This document shows, piece by piece, positions 1-6,089 of a stretch of 8,430 nucleotides of DNA (position 1 is its first letter; each line of letters opens with the position of its first letter). Source of the stretch: an uncultured Bryobacterales bacterium (GTDB lineage Bacteria > Acidobacteriota > Terriglobia > Bryobacterales > UBA6623); NCBI GenBank assembly GCA_946887065.1, contig CAMPKL010000124.1, positions 1 to 8,430 of the forward strand, in the 5' to 3' direction. The position numbers were made by a program, and so were the translations under genes. Under the pieces are notes generated by a model. That model worked only from the letters and a program-made list of their open reading frames with translations, made no database searches and was not told the DNA's origin.

Positions 1-813
1 TTTGCTTTCTGCGCGAGCACCGGACGCACCGCGACGATGTTCCTCGCGACTACTCTTAATGGCCTCCACAATGTTGTCGCACTGCATGAAGGGCACTTGC
101 CGGGCGATACGCAGACACCGCGCTTGCCACTGATCAACCTTCACAACCGCAAGGCCTGGTACGACGCTGCCTATGCGGAGGAGCTAGTCGCAGAGAGGCG
201 AGACTTCGCCACATTATCGAAGGCAGCAGGCGCTGCGGCTAACCTGATCGACGTCGCGTTCTACAATGCGCCGCTTCTGGCTCAACTCGCGCGGCAGCAC
301 GCGAATTCGAATTTGTTGGTCATCTTTCGTCGGTGCGAGGGCTTCGTTCGATCGGCCACAATCATGAGCGGTGAAGACCGCCAGCCGGCGGGGTGGCCGG
401 ACAAATCCAAAGTGCTGACCGATCGCGAAAAGTTCATCTCGCTCGGCAGGCTGAAGCCAGAACCAGGAAGCGAGGACGCAGAGCGATGGCCTGCTTGGTC
501 GGCGATCCAGCGCAACGTCTGGCTTTGGAGTAGGATCAACTCGCATCTGCTCCACGTTGCTGAGTCTCACGGGAACTGTAGTGCCGTACTTTACGAGGAC
601 CTCGTCCAAGATCCAGAGAAATTCTGGGCCGCCATCCTGCAGCCGCTCGGACTTCTCTCCGCATCACATCTTGCCCTATGCGTAAAGCGATCGGCAAATA
701 AATTGAACCAGAGGGGCTCCTACCAAGTCGGTCCGACCGATGCCTGGGATGGCCCAGAACTCAAGCTATACGAGCGGCTTGCTCGTCCACTGGAGGAAAG
801 AATCTATGGCTGA
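1..813 (+). CDS. Sulfotransferase family protein (5' end cut off by window)
   Basis: Probable PAPS-dependent sulfotransferase, moving sulfate from PAPS to a hydroxyl of a glycan or small molecule. The frame is open from base 1, so the true start lies upstream; the ATG at 37 falls inside the cofactor motif and is not the start. Counting from base 1, residues 5-15 (ASTGRTATMFL) match the 5'-phosphosulfate-binding loop at the N terminus of this family. Arg110 and Ser118, in RRCEGFVRS, have the eight-residue spacing of the 3'-phosphate-binding Arg/Ser pair. Near the C terminus, LYEDLVQDPEKFW is a typical sulfotransferase helix motif. About 270 residues are visible, so little is missing. Its end overlaps the carrier protein gene by 8 bases, which places it in the same operon. 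The substrate is unknown; sulfation of the same envelope glycan that the downstream genes acylate is an inference. Confidence 0.8.
   Translation, partial: FAFCASTGRTATMFLATTLNGLHNVVALHEGHLPGDTQTPRLPLINLHNRKAWYDAAYAEELVAERRDFATLSKAAGAAANLIDVAFYNAPLLAQLARQHANSNLLVIFRRCEGFVRSATIMSGEDRQPAGWPDKSKVLTDREKFISLGRLKPEPGSEDAERWPAWSAIQRNVWLWSRINSHLLHVAESHGNCSAVLYEDLVQDPEKFWAAILQPLGLLSASHLALCVKRSANKLNQRGSYQVGPTDAWDGPELKLYERLARPLEERIYG
792..796 (+). promoter_or_regulatory. Shine-Dalgarno site of the carrier protein gene
   Basis: GGAGG lies 9 bases before the ATG at 806, inside the end of the sulfotransferase gene. It decides the carrier start: the in-frame ATG at 740 would add 22 residues with no homology to carrier proteins and has no comparable site. 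Confidence 0.7.
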
Positions 814-1057
814 TCCGCTGGAGCAAAGAATAATCGAGGTTATTCAGGATACGCTGCGCAGCAATGGCGCGGGACAGAATGCCGTGATTACCGCTGAGGA
901 TTCCATGGAGACCGTCGCCGCCTGGGATTCGTTGACATTTATGAGCGTCTTTTTGGCCATCAACGAGTCCTTCGGCGTGAATCCGGACTTCGACGACGCG
1001 ATTCACTACACTTCCGTGAAGACGCTTTATACCTATCTAAAGGGGCAGGTTGCATAG
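806..1057 (+). CDS. Acyl/aminoacyl carrier protein, DltC-like
   Basis: Small cytoplasmic carrier of 83 residues that should hold an activated acyl or aminoacyl group as a thioester on 4'-phosphopantetheine. The motif WDSLTFMSVFLAI carries the phosphopantetheine serine at Ser42, at the start of the predicted helix II. Length and acidic character fit ACP and DltC (about 80 residues). The ATG at 806 is chosen for its strong GGAGG and because the protein then begins at the expected helix I. The gene overlaps the sulfotransferase by 8 bases, and its TAG shares one base with the GTG of the next gene. Lying directly upstream of a stand-alone adenylation enzyme, with an MBOAT downstream, it plays the DltC role by context. 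A fatty-acid ACP is less likely because no fatty-acid genes are nearby. It needs a phosphopantetheinyl transferase encoded elsewhere. Confidence 0.88.
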   Translation: MADPLEQRIIEVIQDTLRSNGAGQNAVITAEDSMETVAAWDSLTFMSVFLAINESFGVNPDFDDAIHYTSVKTLYTYLKGQVA

Positions 1058-2577
1058 TGTCGCTCACGGCTAGCCGGCAGACGCTGCTTACACGCCTGCA
1101 CGGCGTAGTAACCAGGTGTGCCGACCGAGTCGCCGTTCGAGAGCATGTCCACGAGTTCAGCTATTCGGCATTCGGCAGCATGATCGCAGGCTTGCACCGA
1201 GCCCTTGGACAAACAGCGCATAACAGTAGGGAACCGATCGGATTGCTGCTCGACCGCTCAGCTCTTGCCTACGCGGCCATGTGGGCCTCCATTAGTCATG
1301 GCCGAGCCTACGTACCGCTAAACACGAATTACCCCCCCAGTCGCTTAAGCAACATCATTGCGCAGGCAGGCGTAGGCACCGTGATATGCGCACCGGAAAC
1401 CTTGGGGCTTGCGGAAGCCCTCGGCATCGAGGCGGCCCGTCTGTTGGTCGCGAGGCCTGCTGAATACTCCAGTGATGCGCCGACTGATAATTGGTGGCGG
1501 CAAGCAGGCGCCGGCGGCGACATAGCGTATGTGCTTTTTACTTCAGGATCTACTGGCGAACCGAAAGGAGTGCCGATTTCCTATGACAACCTGTTGGCCT
1601 TCATCCATAACATGGACGCCGGAATCCCCTATACGCAGGAAGACGTCTGCTCACAGGTCTGCGAGCTTTCATTCGACTTCAGCGTGGAGGAAATCTATCT
1701 AGCTCTGCTCAACGGCTGTACCTTGTGCCCGGCCCGGCGAGTCGATTTGTTTAACCCAGCGCACTTCATTTTCAGCCGATCGATTACTGTCTGGATCGCC
1801 GTCCCGTCGTTAGCGCGGGTCATCCTTAACAATGGCGTCCCAATCAACAATTCGCTCCAAACCCTTCGTCTCAGCATCTACAACGGCGAGGCATTGACGG
1901 CCGGAGTGGCCGCGGCGTGGCGCGATGCGGCTCCAAACTCACAACTCTGGAATACGTACGGACCGACGGAATGCACAGTTGCGGTCACTACCCAGCTTTG
2001 GTCAGGTGAACCTGAGCTCACCGAAGCCGACGTCGTCACGATCGGCACTCCGTTCGCCGACTGTCAAACGGCGCTGCTCGTTGAGTCGGCAATCGTCCCG
2101 ACATCAACCGCTCCCGATGAATGCGCCGGTGAATTGCTGGTGGCGGGCCCTCAGCGATTCGCGGGCTACACGGACAAGATGCTTCCCTCACCTTTCGTTA
2201 CCGACGCTGACGGCACGACCTTTTACCGTACAGGCGATCGCGTGCTATGGCGGCGGGGAAGGCTCTATCATCTCGGTCGCATAGACCAACAAGTAAAAAT
2301 CGGCGGGCACCGTATCGAGCTTCTGGAGATCGAGCACCGGCTGCGCCGTCACCTCGCTACCGAGTCGCTGGCGGTCATCGCCTATCCGGCGCAGCATCCG
2401 ACTGAGCTCGTGCTGTTCATCGAAGGAAGGGCGCCGTCGGCGCTGGACCCGGATACGCTCGGCCTGCCGAACTACATGCTGCCAAAACGTATCGTCGCTC
2501 TCGGCGCCCTACCAATGAATCCTCATAACAAGCTGGACCGCCCCGCACTCCAGGCCCTCGCCGAGCCCAAAATTTGA
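1057..2577 (+). CDS. Stand-alone adenylation enzyme, DltA-like (amino acid:carrier protein ligase)
   Basis: Predicted cytoplasmic ligase of the ANL superfamily: it forms an aminoacyl-AMP from ATP and an amino acid, then loads the carrier protein. The 506 residues match the length of DltA, with no condensation or carrier domain attached. Core motifs occur in order: FTSGSTGEPKG at 161-171 (P-loop), FDFSVEEIY at 206-214 with Asp207 at the amino-group-binding position, NTYGPTE at 299-305, YRTGD at 390-394, GRIDQQVKIGGHRIEL at 407-422, and NPHNKLDR at 488-495 with catalytic Lys492. The NTYGPTE and LPNYMLPKR segments resemble DltA closely. GTG at 1057 is the start, one base overlapping the carrier stop, with AGG at 1047-1049 before it. 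DltA normally has Cys-Gly-Glu in the pocket strand; here it is YNGE (Asn276), so D-alanine is probable but not certain as substrate. Confidence 0.85.
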   Translation: MSLTASRQTLLTRLHGVVTRCADRVAVREHVHEFSYSAFGSMIAGLHRALGQTAHNSREPIGLLLDRSALAYAAMWASISHGRAYVPLNTNYPPSRLSNIIAQAGVGTVICAPETLGLAEALGIEAARLLVARPAEYSSDAPTDNWWRQAGAGGDIAYVLFTSGSTGEPKGVPISYDNLLAFIHNMDAGIPYTQEDVCSQVCELSFDFSVEEIYLALLNGCTLCPARRVDLFNPAHFIFSRSITVWIAVPSLARVILNNGVPINNSLQTLRLSIYNGEALTAGVAAAWRDAAPNSQLWNTYGPTECTVAVTTQLWSGEPELTEADVVTIGTPFADCQTALLVESAIVPTSTAPDECAGELLVAGPQRFAGYTDKMLPSPFVTDADGTTFYRTGDRVLWRRGRLYHLGRIDQQVKIGGHRIELLEIEHRLRRHLATESLAVIAYPAQHPTELVLFIEGRAPSALDPDTLGLPNYMLPKRIVALGALPMNPHNKLDRPALQALAEPKI

Positions 2578-3722
2578 AGCATCACGTCATATACCGTCTC
2601 CTGTGGCTTAGTGCGGTCGCCGCTCTCCTGATCGCACTGGGTTGGCTGGATCGACACCGCGGTGGACCCGCGACGATGCTGTCGCGCTGCAATCTGCTGC
2701 TCAGCCGCAGCGAAGCGCCCGCCGCAGACATTTTGATCGTCGGCAGTAGCCGAACGGGAGCTGCGCTCGATCCAATAGCAATGCAACAGATGCTGGCCCA
2801 TGCGTTACCGAGCGCCGCGCCGACGGTGGAGCGGATCGCCCTTGGGGAAAGCCCGCTGCGGGCAAGCCTAGCCTTGCTAGAGAACTATCTGGTACACCGG
2901 GGAACTCCGCAGGTGATCGCACTCGAAGTCATGTTCATGACTGAGCGGAGCGTCAATCGTCTGGCGCAACGGGGAATTGCGGGCCCGCCCGAGCAATACG
3001 TTTTCCGGCGTGACATCAACCTCATGACATTCGAGCAGATCCTTCGACTGCCGTCCGTCGCAATGCCTTTCTCCGAGGACGAAGGATCGGTTAACCGATG
3101 GCGATTCAGACTACGCGGAATCGTGCTTCGAGCTGGCGCACTCGCATACCAATTCCTCCGTCAGCCGGCTGACAGTTGGCAACTTGCAGCCTGCGATCAG
3201 GCTGCGTTCACGAGAGAACCCACATGGCCGGCTGATTTCGCCTTCAGCTACGGCGATTCTGCAGTCGATGCGGCGCCCAGCAAGATGATTGAAACTCTCG
3301 AAATCATCATGAGTGAGCGTGCGGCGGATAGGACTCTGAAAGACTGGCAGGCGGGTGTACCGAAATTTCGGAGCTATCCCTACGACTTCGAGGCAGCTTA
3401 CCGCGCGGGAGAAGTGGAAATCCTGAAGTCCATGCTCAATATGGCTGCTCGACGCGGAGTGCCTGTAGTGCTGTTGCCATTGCCGCTCTATGGCTACACC
3501 CCCGCCGCTCGCGACCTTCGAACGCTGACCGACTGGATTCCGGAACAAACACACATCTTCGACTTGTACGGACAGGTTCGGGCCGATCTAGACAAGTTCT
3601 GGTACGACGACGGCCACATTGAGGTTTACCCTGCCGGAGCTCTCACCACGGCTATCTTGGCGCAGCACTTGCTGGACACTGGCGTACTGACCGTCGACGG
3701 AACGGAGCGAGCGCATGATTGA
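2574..3722 (+). CDS. Membrane-anchored SGNH/DltD-like acyltransferase
   Basis: Likely envelope-side transferase that takes the acyl group and esterifies the final polymer. The 382-residue protein starts with one membrane segment (about residues 6-24) and has no signal peptidase site, giving an N-terminal anchor with the rest outside, as in DltD. ILIVGSSRTG at 53-62 fits the nucleophile block of SGNH/DltD proteins (Ser58 or Ser59), and DDGHIEVYPAGA at 345-356 supplies the Asp-x-x-His pair (Asp345, His348). Overall similarity elsewhere is not recognisable by eye, so an AlgJ/AlgX- or PatB-type O-acetyltransferase is the alternative. The start is the unusual TTG at 2574, overlapping the ligase stop as TTGA. 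It is chosen because it restores the complete anchor; no strong ribosome site is visible, so translational coupling is likely. The gene overlaps the MBOAT gene by 8 bases. Confidence 0.72.
   Translation: MKHHVIYRLLWLSAVAALLIALGWLDRHRGGPATMLSRCNLLLSRSEAPAADILIVGSSRTGAALDPIAMQQMLAHALPSAAPTVERIALGESPLRASLALLENYLVHRGTPQVIALEVMFMTERSVNRLAQRGIAGPPEQYVFRRDINLMTFEQILRLPSVAMPFSEDEGSVNRWRFRLRGIVLRAGALAYQFLRQPADSWQLAACDQAAFTREPTWPADFAFSYGDSAVDAAPSKMIETLEIIMSERAADRTLKDWQAGVPKFRSYPYDFEAAYRAGEVEILKSMLNMAARRGVPVVLLPLPLYGYTPAARDLRTLTDWIPEQTHIFDLYGQVRADLDKFWYDDGHIEVYPAGALTTAILAQHLLDTGVLTVDGTERAHD
3704..3707 (+). promoter_or_regulatory. Shine-Dalgarno site of the MBOAT gene
   Basis: GGAG sits 7 bases before the ATG at 3715, within the last codons of the preceding gene, and supports that start. 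Confidence 0.55.
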
Positions 3723-4800
3723 TGCTGTCTCGTTTCTGATCATCATCCTGCTCTCGGTGGGTCTCTCGCATGTGGCGTTCCCCTATGACTACAGGAATCG
3801 CCTGGTCTGGCTGGTGGCTCCAGGAATTTTTCTACTTTTCATTGTCCATCCCTTAGCATTGGTCTTCGCCTTCACCTGTTTCGTATTCAGCATCGGCATC
3901 TTCGTCGCGGGATGCGCGACCGACAACAGACGGCTCAAGGCCCGTATTCCGTATCTGATTCTGCTGCTGCTGTTTCTCCCGGACGTTCTTCGGTTCGCTT
4001 CGGATGCTCCTATACTTTGGCTCGGCAGCGCGTTTTTTATCGTCCGGCAAATGATGACCGTTGCGGCGGGGCTAAAGGGCGCTGTGCCCCTGAAGCGGTT
4101 TTTTCCGGCGCTCTTGATGGCGACATTTTCCTTCGCCACCTTGCCTTCCGGTCCCGTCTTCAGCGGGCTGCAGACTTGGGACCAGCTCCGGCAGGGCGCC
4201 GCTCCGGCCTATCGCGAGGGCTGCTATCGGACTTTGGAGGGCTTCGTATATCTGTTCGCAATAGCCGGTTTCATAAACGCGGCGATTCGGGTAATTGACG
4301 CTCTGGCAGCTCAGTCGCCTGGACTCGGCGGCCTTACCGGAACAATCTTGCTGCAGTTTTTGGCCGGACCTCTTGCTGGTTTCGGATTTCTATTCGCGAC
4401 GTTCTACGGCTACTCAAGAATGGCGGAAGGATCAGCGCTCTTATTTGGGTTTGAGGTTCCGCAGAACTTCAATGAGCCCCACCTGGCGAGCGATCTATCA
4501 GATTTCTGGAGGCGCTGGCATCGCTCGATGGCGGACTTCGTTATGCAGCACATTTATCTGCCGCTGCTCGTAATGACGTCCCAGGCCAAACTAGCGCTCA
4601 TCGCCGCGTTCGTATTCATGGGGCTGTGGCACGATTTCTCTATAGGTTTCCTTGTTTGGGGCGTTGGACATGGAATTGGCCTGGCGTTTGTATTGCCGTG
4701 GGCGCGACGGCACAACGTCAATGCGACGGTAATTCGGGTAGCATCGCTCGCCTCTGTCCTCATACTCTCGAGTATTGCGCACGGAGTTTGGACGAAATGA
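3715..4800 (+). CDS. MBOAT family O-acyltransferase (DltB/AlgI type)
   Basis: Polytopic inner-membrane acyltransferase expected to pass an acyl group from the cytoplasmic carrier thioester to the outside. The 361 residues are mostly hydrophobic, with about nine or ten membrane segments. The MBOAT core is clear: NFNEPHLASDLSDFWRRWHR at 251-270 (the re-entrant Asn-Phe...Phe-Trp-Arg-x-Trp-His block), then GLWHD with His306 and GVGHG with His319. The 13-residue His spacing is the one found in AlgI/DltB members, where the invariant histidines line the catalytic tunnel. It is shorter than DltB (about 400) and AlgI (about 460-520). Its C terminus (IAHGVWTK) has no Tyr-x-x-Phe acyl-shuttle motif, which the following microprotein supplies instead. 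It overlaps the upstream gene by 8 bases and the downstream one by ATGA. Confidence 0.9.
   Translation: MIDAVSFLIIILLSVGLSHVAFPYDYRNRLVWLVAPGIFLLFIVHPLALVFAFTCFVFSIGIFVAGCATDNRRLKARIPYLILLLLFLPDVLRFASDAPILWLGSAFFIVRQMMTVAAGLKGAVPLKRFFPALLMATFSFATLPSGPVFSGLQTWDQLRQGAAPAYREGCYRTLEGFVYLFAIAGFINAAIRVIDALAAQSPGLGGLTGTILLQFLAGPLAGFGFLFATFYGYSRMAEGSALLFGFEVPQNFNEPHLASDLSDFWRRWHRSMADFVMQHIYLPLLVMTSQAKLALIAAFVFMGLWHDFSIGFLVWGVGHGIGLAFVLPWARRHNVNATVIRVASLASVLILSSIAHGVWTK
4783..4786 (+). promoter_or_regulatory. Shine-Dalgarno site of the microprotein gene
   Basis: GGAG lies 10 bases before the ATG at 4797, inside the MBOAT gene. With the ATGA overlap it supports translation of the 37-residue frame rather than a longer frame opening at 4626. 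Confidence 0.5.
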
Positions 4801-4910
4801 AGCTATCGAATCGGCGCCGTTCGTACCTATTGTTTTGCGCGGTCATCCTGCTGCTTTGGATTTGGTTCGGCAACTTCGAGGCGACCGAGGCCCCCTACGT
4901 GCGTTTCTGA
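4797..4910 (+). CDS. DltX-like microprotein with C-terminal acyl-shuttle motif
   Basis: A 37-residue single-pass membrane protein. Residues 1-9 (MKLSNRRRS) are strongly basic and should stay in the cytoplasm, residues 10-24 are a short hydrophobic segment (LLFCAVILLLWIWF), and residues 25-37 should face outside and end in APYVRF. In Dlt systems the microprotein DltX has this topology and an extracytoplasmic C-terminal hexapeptide whose tyrosine accepts the acyl group from the MBOAT and hands it to the serine of DltD. Here Tyr34 is followed by two residues and a terminal Phe37, the same Tyr-x-x-Phe end. The ATG overlaps the MBOAT stop as ATGA, so the pair is probably translated together. No sequence similarity beyond topology and tail can be claimed, but position, size and motif agree. 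A chance frame is unlikely given the coupling. Confidence 0.75.
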   Translation: MKLSNRRRSYLLFCAVILLLWIWFGNFEATEAPYVRF

Positions 4911-4947
4911 GCCGGCGCCCCTAGCGAAAGCGATTGCGGCGGGAATT

Positions 4948-5997
4948 TTAGGACTTGGCGAGGCCGAGGACCTTCTGCATCGGGCGCTGCCGGACTTTCC
5001 AAATCTTCGAGTCGACGATGTAGTGATGAAAGTTGATCGCCTGATAAATCACTATCAAAGACGGGATGCCGATCGCTAGAATCTGGCCGGAGAAACGAAT
5101 CAGCGCGAAGTACAGGGTCGTTGAGATGGCAAAGCAGCAGACGAAGTACTGGATTTTGTTCCGGGACTGGCTGATTGTCGAAAGGAACTTCGCTTCCGGG
5201 ATTACGCCGCCCTTGAAACGATTGTTGTTGAACATCCACACGAACAGGATGTACTGCGCGTTGTGCCAGACGTTCACCGTCAACCAGCCGTAGGTGAGGT
5301 CTGGAATCAGGATGTAGCCGACGAGGAAAACCAGGGTGTGTGAAATCAGGTACTGTGTGTGAGCGCTGGGTCCTTCTCCCCGGGCGTGCGCTTGCCATCG
5401 GCGATAAGAGAACGCCGCGAGAGCGGCCATCGCCAAAAGGCCCGCAGCATCAACCAGCCAGCCGGGCGTTGGGATTACCCTCACCTCCACCATCAAGAAG
5501 GTGTCCGGCGCCTGCCATGACCGGTGAAGGATACCCCAAAGAGGAACTAGGTAGATGACGGCCTTCAGCAGCCAGTCGGGTTCCTTCACTAGTCCGTTAG
5601 CCTTGCGGCGGTAGACCTGACTCACTCCCCAACTCTGGCGGGTGTAGTGGAACCATTGCCAATAAAGGTATGTGCTGCTCAGGGCCCACACGCCGATCAG
5701 GTCGGCCACGGCAAAGGCGCCCGCCAAAACAATGATCGGCAACCCGAACACGAGGAAGCGGTGCTGTAGAAGGCTGCTCTTGTCGAAGGCGATGCGCGTG
5801 AAGGTACTGACGACATGGTGGTACCCAAGCAGCCAGAGGTCTAGGAACAAGATGATAGGGAAAAAGTTCGGACCCAGCTGGGAGATGGTTCCCGCGGCCA
5901 CGGAGACTCCGGCGATCACCCAGATAAAGATGAGGTCGAAGCGCGGATTGCGTAGCCAACCCGCCGGTAGAGGCCCTGCGACGGCAGCCGAACTCAT
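4948..5997 (-). CDS. Polytopic membrane protein with paired histidines, function unknown
   Basis: I do not recognise a named family. The 349-residue protein (start ATG at 5997) has about eight membrane segments and several histidines at segment ends: GYHHVVSTFTR (His60, His61), YWQWFHYTRQ (His117), NVWHNAQYI (His245) and INFHHYIVDSKIW (His324, His325). Such clusters could bind metal, as in membrane desaturase/hydroxylase-like enzymes, but they do not fit the classical three-box pattern. An in-frame GTG at 6042 would add 15 residues. The ATG is preferred because GGAG stands 7 bases before it and the GTG has no such site. The gene ends convergently 37 bases from the acylation operon and follows the isomerase-like gene in the same direction, 92 bases away. 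It could be an unrelated neighbour. Confidence 0.7.
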   Translation of the reverse strand: MSSAAVAGPLPAGWLRNPRFDLIFIWVIAGVSVAAGTISQLGPNFFPIILFLDLWLLGYHHVVSTFTRIAFDKSSLLQHRFLVFGLPIIVLAGAFAVADLIGVWALSSTYLYWQWFHYTRQSWGVSQVYRRKANGLVKEPDWLLKAVIYLVPLWGILHRSWQAPDTFLMVEVRVIPTPGWLVDAAGLLAMAALAAFSYRRWQAHARGEGPSAHTQYLISHTLVFLVGYILIPDLTYGWLTVNVWHNAQYILFVWMFNNNRFKGGVIPEAKFLSTISQSRNKIQYFVCCFAISTTLYFALIRFSGQILAIGIPSLIVIYQAINFHHYIVDSKIWKVRQRPMQKVLGLAKS

Positions 5998-6004
5998 GGC
6001 AATG

Positions 6005-6022
6005 CTCCGGCTCAGCGAGCCG
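6005..6022 (-). promoter_or_regulatory. Shine-Dalgarno site with adjoining hairpin
   Basis: On the - strand, GGAG (6008-6005) stands 7 bases before the ATG at 5997. A perfect inverted repeat with 6-base arms (CGGCTC/GAGCCG, 6008-6013 and 6017-6022) and a 3-base loop ends at the first G of that site. It could affect ribosome access; this is inference. Confidence 0.35.
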
Positions 6023-6089
6023 ACCCATGTCCACTCTAGCACCTAGCTAGTACGGCGGCGGTAGGGTGAAGACCTGCGATGTCCGAGGC

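Noticed and set aside
37..39. ATG at 37 as the start of the sulfotransferase
   Set aside because: The frame stays open to base 1, and the residues before this ATG complete the PAPS-binding loop, so the true start is outside the window.
4626..4796. Longer version of the microprotein starting at 4626
   Set aside because: The extra residues are an out-of-frame reading of the MBOAT gene. The ATGA overlap and GGAG favour the start at 4797.
4911..4947. Possible bidirectional terminator between the convergent genes
   Set aside because: Only 4-base GC pairings could be drawn, with no stable stem and no proper T-run (only a short AATTTTA), so a terminator was not called.
5998..6042. GTG start at 6042 for the membrane protein
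   Set aside because: No ribosome site precedes it, whereas GGAG is well placed before the ATG at 5997.
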